Assembly (NCBI GenBank): GCA_963618065.1
Contig: CAVERH010000007.1
Location: forward strand, 18,272-82,271
From: Suilimivivens sp963618065
GTDB lineage: Bacteria; Bacillota; Clostridia; Lachnospirales; Lachnospiraceae
DNA length: 64,000 nt
Reading direction: 5' to 3'
Shown here: piece by piece, positions 7,722 to 16,198 of the stretch
Position numbering within the stretch: the stretch's first letter is position 1
How the letters are laid out: the number at the start of each line of letters is the position of its first letter
Notes under the pieces: model-generated
The model's database searches: none
Seen by the model: the letters and a program-made list of their open reading frames with translations, nothing else
Told to the model about the DNA's origin: nothing
Position numbers and translations under genes: made by a program

Positions 7722-9224
7722 TTACTCATCCTCCTTTTTCCTAGCCGAACCTGTCACCGGCAGCTTCTCTGGATACCGGGCACCCAAATCTCCCCTGCTG
7801 CATTCATAAGCGAAAGCTGCACGGATCAGGTTCTTTTCTTTAAAGCAGTCTCCAATCATCTGCAGGCCGATCGGCAGTCCCCTGGAGTCAATACCGCAGG
7901 GAATGCTGATTCCGGGAAGTCCTGCCAGATTCACGGAAATCGTATAAATATCGCTTAAATACATCTTAATCGGATCAGAAAGGCTCTTGCCAAGCTCCGG
8001 TGCGGTTGTCGGTGCACAAGGAGCAAGGATGACATCGTATTTTGCAAACGCTTCATCAAAGGCTTTCTTAATCAGTGCCTTGACACGGAGCGCTTTCAGA
8101 TAATATGCATCGTAATAACCGGAGCTTAATACAAAGCTTCCAAGCATGATACGGCGCTTTACTTCCGGTCCAAATCCTTCCGAACGGGTCTTCTTATACA
8201 TGTTATGAAGTCCGGTATATTCTTCTGTACGGTAACCGTACTTAATGCCATCGAATCGTTCAAGGTTCGAGCTTGCTTCTGCGGCCGCAATTGTGTAATA
8301 GGTCGGAATCGCATATTCCACAAGACTTAAGTCAAACTCCTCCACAATCGCACCCTTTTTCTTTAATTCTTCGGCTGCTTTCATGACCGCATCACGTACT
8401 TCCGGATCCAGTCCTTCTCCGAAGTAATCACGCGGAATACCAATCTTCATGCCCTGTACATCATCCACAAGTGCGGATGTGAAATCGGACTCCTCACGTT
8501 CTACTGAAGTAGAGTCCTTCGGATCATGGGAAGCAATCACCTCAAGAATTGTTGCACAGTCAGTCACATCCTTGCACAGCGGTCCAATCTGATCCAACGA
8601 GGATCCATAGGCAATCAGTCCATACCGGGATACTGTTCCATAGGTCGGCTTCATTCCAACCACGCCACAGTAAGAAGCAGGCTGACGGATAGAGCCGCCG
8701 GTATCCGAACCAAGGGCAAAGAAACATTCTTTCGCTGCAACGGCTGCTGCCGATCCTCCGGAAGATCCTCCCGGTACATGGGCTTCATTCCAGGGATTTT
8801 TGGTTGCGCCAAAGGCAGAGGTTTCTGTGGTAGAGCCCATGGCAAACTCGTCCATATTGGTCTTACCAAGAATCACCGCTCCTGCTTTTTCTAAATTTAA
8901 TACCGCTTCCGAAGAAAAGGTCGGAATAAAATTACCAAGAATCTTCGAAGAACAGGTGGTCAGCATGCCTTCCGTGCACATATTATCCTTAATTGCCACA
9001 GGAACACCGGCCAGAGAACCGGTAAGCTCTCCTGCCTCAATCTTCTTCTGAACCTCCTGTGCCTTACGCAGTGCACCTTCTTCATCAATTGTTACATAAC
9101 AGTGAAGAGACTCTTCTCTTTCTTTGATCTGTGTAAGAACCGCCTGTACGGCTTCGGGCGATGTTACTTCTCCGTTCCGGATCGCCTTTGCCAGTCCGAC
9201 GGCTGTATAATCCAGTATCTTCAT
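7722..9224 (-). CDS. gatA: Aspartyl/glutamyl-tRNA(Asn/Gln) amidotransferase subunit A
   Basis: Amidase subunit that releases ammonia from glutamine for the GatB reaction. The amidase Ser-cisSer-Lys triad is visible in VAIKDN, GGSSGGSAAAVA and GSDTGGSIRQPA. The start at 9224 (MKILDYTAVGLAKAI) matches the family N-terminus and has a GAAAGGAAA ribosome site; the frame stays open 34 codons upstream across gatC, which does not look coding. It directly follows gatC with a 19-bp gap and abuts gatB. Confidence 0.97.
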   Translation of the reverse strand: MKILDYTAVGLAKAIRNGEVTSPEAVQAVLTQIKEREESLHCYVTIDEEGALRKAQEVQKKIEAGELTGSLAGVPVAIKDNMCTEGMLTTCSSKILGNFIPTFSSEAVLNLEKAGAVILGKTNMDEFAMGSTTETSAFGATKNPWNEAHVPGGSSGGSAAAVAAKECFFALGSDTGGSIRQPASYCGVVGMKPTYGTVSRYGLIAYGSSLDQIGPLCKDVTDCATILEVIASHDPKDSTSVEREESDFTSALVDDVQGMKIGIPRDYFGEGLDPEVRDAVMKAAEELKKKGAIVEEFDLSLVEYAIPTYYTIAAAEASSNLERFDGIKYGYRTEEYTGLHNMYKKTRSEGFGPEVKRRIMLGSFVLSSGYYDAYYLKALRVKALIKKAFDEAFAKYDVILAPCAPTTAPELGKSLSDPIKMYLSDIYTISVNLAGLPGISIPCGIDSRGLPIGLQMIGDCFKEKNLIRAAFAYECSRGDLGARYPEKLPVTGSARKKEDE

Positions 9225-9243
9225 TGCAGTTTCCTTTCTGTTT

Positions 9244-9537
9244 TTATTCAAAGGTCTTCGGAACGATAAACATACCGTCCTTCTCACCGGGTGCATTCTT
9301 AAGGATGTCCTCACGCATGTCTCCATTCGTTACCACATCTTCACGAAATACATTCTGTACCGGAAAAACATGGGACATCGGTTCTACACCGGTGGTATCC
9401 AGTTCACCAAGCTTATCAATGTAATCCAGCATGCTTCCCATATCCTTCTTCGCCTGCTCGCGTTCTTCCTCGGACAGTTCCAGCTTTGCCAGAATTCCTA
9501 CATATTCAATGGTTTCATCTGAAATGATATTTGCCAT
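9244..9537 (-). CDS. gatC: Aspartyl/glutamyl-tRNA(Asn/Gln) amidotransferase subunit C
   Basis: Small 97-residue subunit that stabilises the GatA-GatB complex. The helical N-terminus (YVGILAKLELSEEEREQAKKDM) and the TTGVEPMSHV segment are typical. An AGAAAGG site precedes the start by about 14 bp. It is first in gatCAB. A thiolase relic ends 20 bp upstream, so the leader of this operon appears to have been assembled by a rearrangement. Confidence 0.95.
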   Translation of the reverse strand: MANIISDETIEYVGILAKLELSEEEREQAKKDMGSMLDYIDKLGELDTTGVEPMSHVFPVQNVFREDVVTNGDMREDILKNAPGEKDGMFIVPKTFE

Positions 9538-9557
9538 AAATATTAACCAAACCTTTC

Positions 9558-9614
9558 TTAATTATCCATTTCCACAATGGCAGAACAACCCATTCCACCA
9601 CCGACTGTGCTGCA
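9558..9614 (-). pseudogene. C-terminal relic of an acetyl-CoA acetyltransferase (thiolase)
   Basis: The minus strand reads CSTVGGGMGCSAIVEMDN then a stop. This matches the thiolase C-terminal motif; the intact thl in this window ends CIGGGMGCSTIVKMD. Upstream the frame is no longer thiolase-like, so only about the last 18 codons survive. The nucleotide sequence differs from the intact thl at many positions, so it is not a recent copy but the tail of a second, deleted thiolase gene that once preceded gatC. Confidence 0.75.
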
Positions 9615-9694
9615 GATTATGATACATTAGTAATTTACTACTTTTCCCCTGCGGTGTCTAGTAGATCGTTAAAAAAAGAACAAACACAGAGAAG
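9615..9694. other. Leader between the symporter terminator and the thiolase relic; nothing else recognised
   Basis: AT-rich DNA that presumably holds the gatCAB promoter. I see no hexamer pair strong enough to call. Confidence 0.3.
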
Positions 9695-9745
9695 CAAAAA
9701 ACCATTTTCTCCATGAACGCACTGCGCTGTACGGAGAAAATGGTT
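9695..9745 (-). terminator. Terminator after the alanine/glycine symporter gene
   Basis: A perfect 14-bp stem (9698-9711 with 9732-9745) around a 20-base loop is followed on the minus strand by a short T-run. A second small hairpin (ACCTGT/ACAGGT) lies between it and the gene end. Confidence 0.75.
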
Positions 9746-9785
9746 TCTTGTGTTTAAACCTGTATCTTTTCTGAAACAGGTATGC

Positions 9786-11207
9786 TTATTTCTTTAATCC
9801 TTCAAAATATACCTTGGTTTCTGCAACCACGACACCACTTAATGCAACCAGTGCAATCAGGTTCGGGATCGCCATCAGTCCATTAAAGATATCAGCAATA
9901 GTCCATACTGCACTGACCGTCATGTAAGGTCCGATAAAGATCGCAAGAATGTATAACCAGCGGTATACCTTAACCACCTTCAGTTTGCCGCCGCATAAAT
10001 ACTCCAGGCATCTTTCACTGTAATAATCCCAGCCAAGAATTGTGGTAAATGCGAAAAATACCAGACACACCATTAGAAGGAAGGAACAGATCTGATCCGG
10101 TAAAGGGAGTCCCATCTGGAAGGCTTTATCCGTTACGGTTACGCCCTCAAGTCCCATATCCCATGTACCGGTAATGACAATACAAAGTCCGGTCATCGTA
10201 CAGATTACCAGTGTATCAATCACGGTTCCCATCATGGAAATCAGTCCCTGACGGGCAGGCTCTTCTACCTGGGCTGCGGCTGCGGCGATCGGTGCGCTTC
10301 CGAGACCTGCCTCATTTGAGAAGATACCTCTTGCAATACCCTTCTGCATGGCAATCATCATTGCACCAAGTGCACCTCCTGCGGCTGCCCGAATACCAAA
10401 TGCTCCCTGCACGATCTCAACGATGGCACCGGGAATCCTGGTGACGTTACAGATCAGAATAATGAGCGCTACCGCAACATAAAGAATTGCCATGAAAGGA
10501 ACGATAACCTCTGCCACCTTGGAGATTCTCTTTAAACCACCGATAATAACAAGCGCTGCACAAACAGTAATAATCAGTCCGGCAATAATCACGGAAATGG
10601 AATAATCGGATCCAAAGGAGGACATTCCAAACAGATGAACGGTATGTACGCTATCCGGATCAAAGAAATTCTGGACTGCACTGGTAATACCGTTTACCTG
10701 TGTAAAGGTTCCGATACCGAAAAGACCAACACCAACGCCAAAGAACGCAAAGATCTTTGCAAGCCATTTCCAGTTCTTTCCCATACCCCTTTCTATGTAA
10801 TAGAACGGACCGCCGATGATATGTCCATCCTCTGCTACTACGCGGTATTTCGTGGCTAACAGACATTCGGAATACTTGGTTGCGGTTCCAAGTAATGCAG
10901 CGAACCACATCCAGAATAACGCTCCGGGACCTCCGGCTACCAGTGCGGTTGCCACACCGACAATGTTACCGGTACCGATGGTTGCAGACAATGCAGTGCA
11001 AAGTGCACCAAAGCTGGATACTTCACCGTGCTCACCGGTTCTCTCATTATCCCTGATCTGCCGAATGGCCATAGGCATCCTGGTAATCTGCAGTCCCTTT
11101 AACCGGACGGTCAGATAAATACCTACCGCAAGGATGAGGACGATCAACGGGATACCCCACACAAAATCGTCAATCGTGGTTAATACGTTACTGATTTGTT
11201 CTAACAT
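9786..11207 (-). CDS. Sodium:alanine/glycine symporter (AGCS/AlsT family)
   Basis: A 473-residue inner-membrane transporter with about 10-11 hydrophobic segments. The family signatures are seen in FGALCTALSATIGTGNIVGVATAL, GPGALFWMWFAALLGTATKYSECLLA and the IFSNEAGLGSAPIAAAAA loop. It imports alanine and/or glycine with Na+. A glycine riboswitch lies in the leader, so glycine is a probable substrate or signal. It is a single-gene unit with its own terminator. AGCS family membership is certain; the exact substrate is inferred from the riboswitch. Confidence 0.93.
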   Translation of the reverse strand: MLEQISNVLTTIDDFVWGIPLIVLILAVGIYLTVRLKGLQITRMPMAIRQIRDNERTGEHGEVSSFGALCTALSATIGTGNIVGVATALVAGGPGALFWMWFAALLGTATKYSECLLATKYRVVAEDGHIIGGPFYYIERGMGKNWKWLAKIFAFFGVGVGLFGIGTFTQVNGITSAVQNFFDPDSVHTVHLFGMSSFGSDYSISVIIAGLIITVCAALVIIGGLKRISKVAEVIVPFMAILYVAVALIILICNVTRIPGAIVEIVQGAFGIRAAAGGALGAMMIAMQKGIARGIFSNEAGLGSAPIAAAAAQVEEPARQGLISMMGTVIDTLVICTMTGLCIVITGTWDMGLEGVTVTDKAFQMGLPLPDQICSFLLMVCLVFFAFTTILGWDYYSERCLEYLCGGKLKVVKVYRWLYILAIFIGPYMTVSAVWTIADIFNGLMAIPNLIALVALSGVVVAETKVYFEGLKK

Positions 11208-11255
11208 TTTTCTTCCCTCTCATTTTAAAATTTTCAGGTAACTATTCAGAAACAA

Positions 11256-11282
11256 TAAAAAGGACTGATTCTCATCAGCCCT
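11256..11282 (-). terminator. Riboswitch expression-platform hairpin
   Basis: On the minus strand an 8-bp stem (AGGGCTGA / TCAGTCCT, one G-T pair) with a six-base loop is followed by five Ts. It lies directly after the glycine aptamer and about 50 bp before the symporter start, so it probably works as the conditional terminator. Confidence 0.7.
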
Positions 11283-11304
11283 CTAAAGAGTAGAACATGC
11301 ATAT

Positions 11305-11395
11305 CGAATGCTCTGTCCTTTTGCCTGAGAGATTGGCAGGATTCCTGCCGTACACCTTCGGCGCCCTTCATCAGGGACTCTCCAGAGTGTTGGTG
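11305..11395 (-). ncRNA. Glycine riboswitch (single aptamer)
   Basis: Read on the minus strand, the conserved core elements appear in order: CTGGAGAGTC, then GCCGAAGG, then CTCAGGCAAAAGGACAGAG. These are the hallmark nucleotides of the glycine (gcvT) aptamer. I see only one complete aptamer rather than the tandem pair. It sits in the 5' leader of the AGCS symporter and ahead of a terminator hairpin. With that layout glycine is likely to switch symporter expression through termination; whether it acts on or off cannot be told by eye. Confidence 0.9.
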
Positions 11396-11540
11396 GCTTC
11401 GCATTTCCATACCTCTTTGTACTTCAACGCTTTAACACATCAACATAAAGTACTATAACATATCATTTTTCCATATGCAATACTATGTTTTAAAATCCAT
11501 TCGAAAGGAAATTCGAAATTTTTCGTATGGAATTTTCGTA

Positions 11541-12290
11541 TTAATCTTCTTCCTCTGCCTTTGGCACTCCTCCACGTGAAATTCCAAACTTTTCACGCAT
11601 GGCAATCAGGCGGTCGACCTGTTCTTTCGTAAAGCGGTTCTGCTTTCCGAGAATCTTCCCCGTAATCATCAGAATATTGGCATAATATTCCATGGATTCC
11701 AGACGATAATACGCAGCATAAGCATCCTCTGCCCAGGTTACTGCCCCGTGGTTGGCAAGCAGTACCCCATTATGCGTATGGCAGTATGGTGCAATCACGT
11801 CTGCCACTTCCTTCGTGCCAAGCTCCGCATAGGGTGCAATCGGAACGTCCCCCAACGTAATCACGGCTTCTGCCAGCACCGGAGCATCCAACGGAATTCC
11901 CGCTATGGAAAAGCTTGTGCAGATCGGCGGGTGCGCATGACATACGGAACGCAGATCCGGATTCTCCTGATAAGCACGCAAATGCATCTTTAATTCCGAG
12001 GACGGCTTATGGGTTCCCTCCAAGACGTTGCCCTGCAAATCCACCTTTACCAGCATCTTCTTATTCATAAAGCCCTTGGAAACACCGGTGGGTGTTGCCC
12101 AGACCTCATTTTCGCCTGTGCGGACGGAAATATTGCCATCGTTTGCCGCCACAAAATTGCGGACATACATTCTCTGTCCGATATCCAGAATTGCTTCTTT
12201 TGCTTCCTTTTCGGAAGGATAATAACAATTACTTTCTTTGCTTCTGTTCAAGTCCTGCTTCTTTTGCTGTTTCTCTTTTTGCTTTTTCAT
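11541..12290 (-). CDS. Class II aldolase/adducin family, probable 5-(methylthio)ribulose/5-deoxyribulose-1-phosphate aldolase
   Basis: Zinc-dependent class II aldolase of the L-fuculose-phosphate aldolase type. Core motifs are NDGNISVR, TPTGVSKG, SSELKMHLRAY, the metal-binding VCHAHPP and LLANHGAVTWA. The N-terminus has a lysine/glutamine-rich extension. The start at 12290 has a GGAG site. It follows mtnA (73 bp apart), and no mtnB, mtnC or mtnD is seen. That pairing fits the DHAP shunt, which splits 5-(methylthio)ribulose-1-phosphate or 5-deoxyribulose-1-phosphate into DHAP and an aldehyde. The substrate is inferred from the neighbour. Confidence 0.85.
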   Translation of the reverse strand: MKKQKEKQQKKQDLNRSKESNCYYPSEKEAKEAILDIGQRMYVRNFVAANDGNISVRTGENEVWATPTGVSKGFMNKKMLVKVDLQGNVLEGTHKPSSELKMHLRAYQENPDLRSVCHAHPPICTSFSIAGIPLDAPVLAEAVITLGDVPIAPYAELGTKEVADVIAPYCHTHNGVLLANHGAVTWAEDAYAAYYRLESMEYYANILMITGKILGKQNRFTKEQVDRLIAMREKFGISRGGVPKAEEED

Positions 12291-12363
12291 ACAAGTCTCC
12301 ATATTCTGAAACTTATGTCAGAATTCTTCTCTATACAGATCTGTTTTTCATACCGGTAACCGT

Positions 12364-13491
12364 TCATTCCTGCTCATTTATAAGCTGTGCGGCCTCCTTT
12401 TTCTTACGGATCTCTGCCAGAGATTCCGTAAACGGAGCGCATGCAATTCCATACTCTGTAACAATCGCGGTAATTAAGGAATGGTCTGTTACATCAAACG
12501 CCGGATTAAAAACCTTCACGCCCTCCGGTGCCATCCGCTCCCTATACCACATTTCCGTCACTTCCTCCGGCTTACGCTGTTCAATCTTAATGTCATCCCC
12601 TGTGGGGCAGTCATAGTCAATGGTGGAGGTCGGTGCGCAGATATACATCGGTATGCCATACTGCTTTGCAACGGCAGCAACGACCGAAGTTCCGATCTTA
12701 TTAGCCGCATCCCCGTTTGCCGCCACACGGTCACATCCTACGAAAACCGCATTCACCCAGCCATTTTTCATTACGGTTGCAGACATGTTATCACAAATCA
12801 GCGTCACATCTACTCCGGCAGAATGCAGTTCATAGGCGGTAAGCCTTGCTCCCTGCAAAAGCGGTCTTGTTTCATCCGCAAATACATGGAAACCATAGCC
12901 TCTTTCCTGCCCTAAATAAATTGGTGCGGTTGCTGTTCCATATTTACAGGTCGCCAGCTGCCCTGCATTACAGTGTGTAAGGATTCCATCCCCCGGTTTC
13001 ACGAGGGAAAGACCGTTTTCACCAATTGCTTTGCAGACGGCAATGTCCTCTTCCTTCATCCGGAAGGCTTCTTCTCCCAGAATCCTTACGATCTGCTCTA
13101 CACTCTTTCCTGCTTCCTGCGCCTTCCGGAGAACCTTCTCCATACGGTTCAATGCCCACGAAAGGTTCACGGCCGTAGGACGCGAGGAATTTAAAAACTC
13201 CTTCTGCTCTAAGAACTGCTTTTCAAATTCTTCGTAGGAAATATCCTTCCGGTTCATCCAGATTTCAAAGCTTAACTGATAAATGCCAAAAGCTGCAGCC
13301 ACGCCGATCGCCGGCGCCCCACGCACCTTTAAAAGATAAATGGCATCCCAGATCTCCTGTGCTGTTTTTAACTGAATAATCTCTGTTTTTCCAGGAAGCA
13401 GGGTCTGATCTATAATCACCAGACAGTTTTCTTCCTTATTAAAGTCTACGGTTTCGTAATCCAGTATGGTTTTGTTCTCGGAATTCTTCAT
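12364..13491 (-). CDS. mtnA: S-methyl-5-thioribose-1-phosphate isomerase
   Basis: Isomerises 5-methylthioribose-1-phosphate (or 5-deoxyribose-1-phosphate) to the ribulose form. The family motifs LKVRGAPAIGVAAAFG, HCNAGQLATCKYGTA (catalytic Cys) and GCDRVAANGDAANKIGT (catalytic Asp) are intact, and the 375-residue length is right. The only neighbour on the same strand is the class II aldolase, so the pair probably recycles by-products of S-adenosylmethionine and radical-SAM reactions. MtnN/MtnK-type upstream enzymes are not in the window. Confidence 0.95.
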   Translation of the reverse strand: MKNSENKTILDYETVDFNKEENCLVIIDQTLLPGKTEIIQLKTAQEIWDAIYLLKVRGAPAIGVAAAFGIYQLSFEIWMNRKDISYEEFEKQFLEQKEFLNSSRPTAVNLSWALNRMEKVLRKAQEAGKSVEQIVRILGEEAFRMKEEDIAVCKAIGENGLSLVKPGDGILTHCNAGQLATCKYGTATAPIYLGQERGYGFHVFADETRPLLQGARLTAYELHSAGVDVTLICDNMSATVMKNGWVNAVFVGCDRVAANGDAANKIGTSVVAAVAKQYGIPMYICAPTSTIDYDCPTGDDIKIEQRKPEEVTEMWYRERMAPEGVKVFNPAFDVTDHSLITAIVTEYGIACAPFTESLAEIRKKKEAAQLINEQE

Positions 13492-13497
13492 TTTCTG

Positions 13498-13563
13498 TCC
13501 TTCTGTTCTGTTTCTTACGTTCTGTTTCTTGTATTCTGATTCTTGTGCTCTGTTACTTATGTA
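13498..13563. repeat. Degenerate TTCTG-rich tandem repeats upstream of mtnA
   Basis: The plus strand repeats TTCTGTTTCTT-like units four to five times with substitutions. It lies in the mtnA leader, between it and a small hypothetical gene. No function is evident. Confidence 0.35.
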
Positions 13564-13570
13564 TTCTACA

Positions 13571-13933
13571 CTATATTTTTGTTTTACATTTTTGTGCTGT
13601 ATTTTCGTTACTGCATGAATCAGCTTGTTGTACCTTCCTCGGATACCTCTGTCTGCTTTCTAAAAGACCATCCAGAACCATGATCCCTGCTCCTAACACG
13701 AAAACAACCGCCGACAGCATCCGGTCTACCCTTCCTGCCGCCTTTTCCTTCTGTCTGCCCTTCTGTTTCACAGCTTTTGTCTTATACTGCATTTTGATTC
13801 TGGCAATCTTCTCCCTGCTTTTGGCGCGTATCTTCTCTCTCCTACGCAGCTCCATCCGGAAGCGCTGTGCCGGATTCTTATGTAAAGGTAATTTAATCTT
13901 CTTACGAAAGCTTCGTTTTCTTTTCTTCTGCAT
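13571..13933 (-). CDS. Small basic protein with one membrane segment
   Basis: A 120-residue protein, very rich in Lys and Arg over residues 1-68, followed by one predicted transmembrane helix (MLSAVVFVLGAGIMVLDGLL) and a short polar tail. A GGGAGGG site lies 7 bp before the ATG. The family is not recognised. It points the same way as mtnA, about 80 bp upstream. A gene is plausible because of the ribosome site and membrane helix. Confidence 0.5.
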   Translation of the reverse strand: MQKKRKRSFRKKIKLPLHKNPAQRFRMELRRREKIRAKSREKIARIKMQYKTKAVKQKGRQKEKAAGRVDRMLSAVVFVLGAGIMVLDGLLESRQRYPRKVQQADSCSNENTAQKCKTKI

Positions 13934-14166
13934 GAGATCCCTCCCATCTCAAACCATTACGACCATTCCGTCATGTCATTCCTAAATGATCCAATCACAT
14001 GGATTCGCTTACTGCAATTATAGTGTCTCATATTTTTCTGAAAAAAGGAAGCGGTTGTCGCTTTGCAAAACTTGCGGTAGAATTGTAATTGTACTATACC
14101 TATTCAGAGTCATGCAAAATTGCTTTCTATGCTGAATACGAAATAACAGAAGGAGTACATTTCCTT

Positions 14167-15057
14167 ATGGCAAAACATTACACAACCACCTTTAATACCC
14201 GTCAGAATATGCTCAGACAGAATCTGGAAATCTTCTACTATGAAGACACCAATCTCCACCCGGTATCCAGCCACCGTCATGAGCATTATGAAGTGTACTT
14301 CTTTTTAAGCGGACCGGTAAACTGCCTGATCGATGACAAGGACTATCCGCTTGCGCCGGGTGATATCTGTCTGATTCCTCCCGGGATCTATCATCGTCCG
14401 GCATTCCGTAACGAAAAGGAGACCTACCGCCGTATTGTTCTCTGGATTTCTGCCGATTACTTAAACCAGTTAAAGCGTACCCACTCACAGATTGACTACT
14501 GCTTCCAGCTTGCGCTCAATAAAAAACAGTATCATTTCCGGAATGATTCGGGAGCTGCACAGCTTCTGTTTGGCAAGCTGTTTGATCTGTTGGAAGAATA
14601 TCATTCGGCAGGAGCCTTTCACGAACAGCTTCTTGCCTGCTATACCAGTGCCTTTCTGCTGCAGTTAAACCGGATTGTATCCGAATCTTCTTCCCCGTCC
14701 GCATATCGGAAGCCCAAGGCACTTTTTTCACAAATTTGTGATTACATTCACTCCCATCTGGAAGAAGATCTGTCTTTGGATGTCCTTGCAGAGAATTTCT
14801 ATGTCAGCAAATATTATATTGCACACAGCTTCAAAGAAAATATGGGCGTTTCTACCCACCAGTATATTTTAAAGCAGCGGCTTTATGCCAGCAAATCGAG
14901 TATTCTCGCAGGTACTCCCCTTAGCGAAGTCTGTGCAAATTACGGTTTCACCAACTATACCACCTTTTTCCGTGCATTCAAGAAAGAATTCGGTGTCTCT
15001 CCCCGTGATTTCAAGGATTCCTGTCAGAGCCAGTCCGGCATGACGGAGAAAGAGTAG
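14167..15057 (+). CDS. AraC-family transcriptional regulator with cupin sensor domain
   Basis: The N-terminal half is a cupin-type ligand pocket (HRHEHYEVYFFLSGPVNCLI and GDICLIPPGIYH). The C-terminal 100 residues hold two helix-turn-helix motifs (LSLDVLAENFYVSKYYIAHSFKENMG and PLSEVCANYGFTNYTTFFRAFKKEFGVSP). It probably senses a sugar and activates nearby catabolic genes; uxuAB about 1.5 kb downstream on the same strand is a candidate target. The start at 14167 is chosen from an AGAAGGAG site; an in-frame ATG at 14089 would add 26 untypical residues. Confidence 0.88.
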   Translation: MAKHYTTTFNTRQNMLRQNLEIFYYEDTNLHPVSSHRHEHYEVYFFLSGPVNCLIDDKDYPLAPGDICLIPPGIYHRPAFRNEKETYRRIVLWISADYLNQLKRTHSQIDYCFQLALNKKQYHFRNDSGAAQLLFGKLFDLLEEYHSAGAFHEQLLACYTSAFLLQLNRIVSESSSPSAYRKPKALFSQICDYIHSHLEEDLSLDVLAENFYVSKYYIAHSFKENMGVSTHQYILKQRLYASKSSILAGTPLSEVCANYGFTNYTTFFRAFKKEFGVSPRDFKDSCQSQSGMTEKE

Positions 15058-15070
15058 GAATTTTGAAATG

Positions 15071-16198
15071 CTATCCCCAGTACAGGGTAACCTTTTCTTT
15101 CGCCTGTTCCCCTGTTAAGCCACAATTTTTAATCACTTTCTGAACTGCCAGTTCCGGATTGCCGCCCATTTCTTTACATAGCGAAACAATGGACCGGATG
15201 GTGTTCTCCTTATTCTCGTCCAGTTCCTGCTTTGCCTTTTTCAACTCTTTCTCTGCTTTCTTTCGCTCCTTCTCTGCTCCAATTTCTTCTCCAATCTTTT
15301 GGCCAATTTCCCGCTCATCTCTGCGGATCAATTCCATTTCACGTTCCTCGTCATATTCAAAAATACTCATCTTGACTACCTCTGTTCTTTGCTTTAACAA
15401 AAAATCCTTTAATATATCATGCCGGATACAGTATTCGATCGCTTCTTCCACAGCCTGTTCCAACGGCATACTTGCACTGTTGCACCGAACCTGCTCCACA
15501 TACTGGGTATACTGCTTTAGAATCGGACACTTTTCCTTCAGTTTCTCATTCATACTGGGATTAATATTCAGTATTGTTACCTTTAATTCCAGTTCCGGAT
15601 CATCCGTTGGTACTTCAAATGCCTCTGATAATCTTAAAATTCTTTTCTCTGGCTTCTCTTCTACTCCATTATAGAATACCACAAAATGCGGTGTGGGTAA
15701 CTTAATTAATTTGGAACTGTATAAGGACTGGTCTTTCACATAAACCTGTAACAACTCAGCTACATAAAACAGATCCCGTAAGGGCATATTCAGGTTGTAC
15801 GTAGACTGATGCTCATACAGATTTACCTCATTCATAATCAAACAAGAAATGTCATTCTGCATTCCCATATAGATCGCATTGTCTAACATATTAAATGTAA
15901 TCTGCGAAGCATCCGTATAACATGTTCCATTCAAGGCATTGTATAAAGACAGTGCATTTTCCGGCTCCCGGAACAACATCCGGCTCACCGTATCTTTGTA
16001 GTTTCTCTGCACTTTTGTTTCTCTTGCCATTTCTTTGACTATTTTTCCGGTTACTTTTACTGCTGTTGCTGTTCTTTCTTTTGTTGTTACCTCTACCTCT
16101 TTTATTATTTCCTTTGTTGTTGCTGCTTCTGTTACCTTTGCTGTTGCTTCTTTTGTTACTCCTTTTGTCACTGCTTTGGTTACTTTTGCTTCTCCCAT
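15071..16198 (-). CDS. Rpn-family (PD-(D/E)XK) nuclease/transposase-like protein
   Basis: The central domain (RNYKDTVSRMLFREPENAL, then MNEVNLYEHQSTYNLNMPLR) matches the Rpn/transposase_31-like PD-(D/E)XK proteins common in Lachnospiraceae, with a C-terminal coiled coil (about residues 295-340, EKERKKAEKELKKAKQELDE) and a short conserved tail. The first 58 residues are almost only Lys, Thr, Val, Glu and Ala in irregular K-x-T/V-T-K repeats and do not look like a folded domain. The underlying DNA is repetitive (16030-16197). It converges with the AraC gene 13 bp away. Confidence 0.75.
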   Translation of the reverse strand: MGEAKVTKAVTKGVTKEATAKVTEAATTKEIIKEVEVTTKERTATAVKVTGKIVKEMARETKVQRNYKDTVSRMLFREPENALSLYNALNGTCYTDASQITFNMLDNAIYMGMQNDISCLIMNEVNLYEHQSTYNLNMPLRDLFYVAELLQVYVKDQSLYSSKLIKLPTPHFVVFYNGVEEKPEKRILRLSEAFEVPTDDPELELKVTILNINPSMNEKLKEKCPILKQYTQYVEQVRCNSASMPLEQAVEEAIEYCIRHDILKDFLLKQRTEVVKMSIFEYDEEREMELIRRDEREIGQKIGEEIGAEKERKKAEKELKKAKQELDENKENTIRSIVSLCKEMGGNPELAVQKVIKNCGLTGEQAKEKVTLYWG

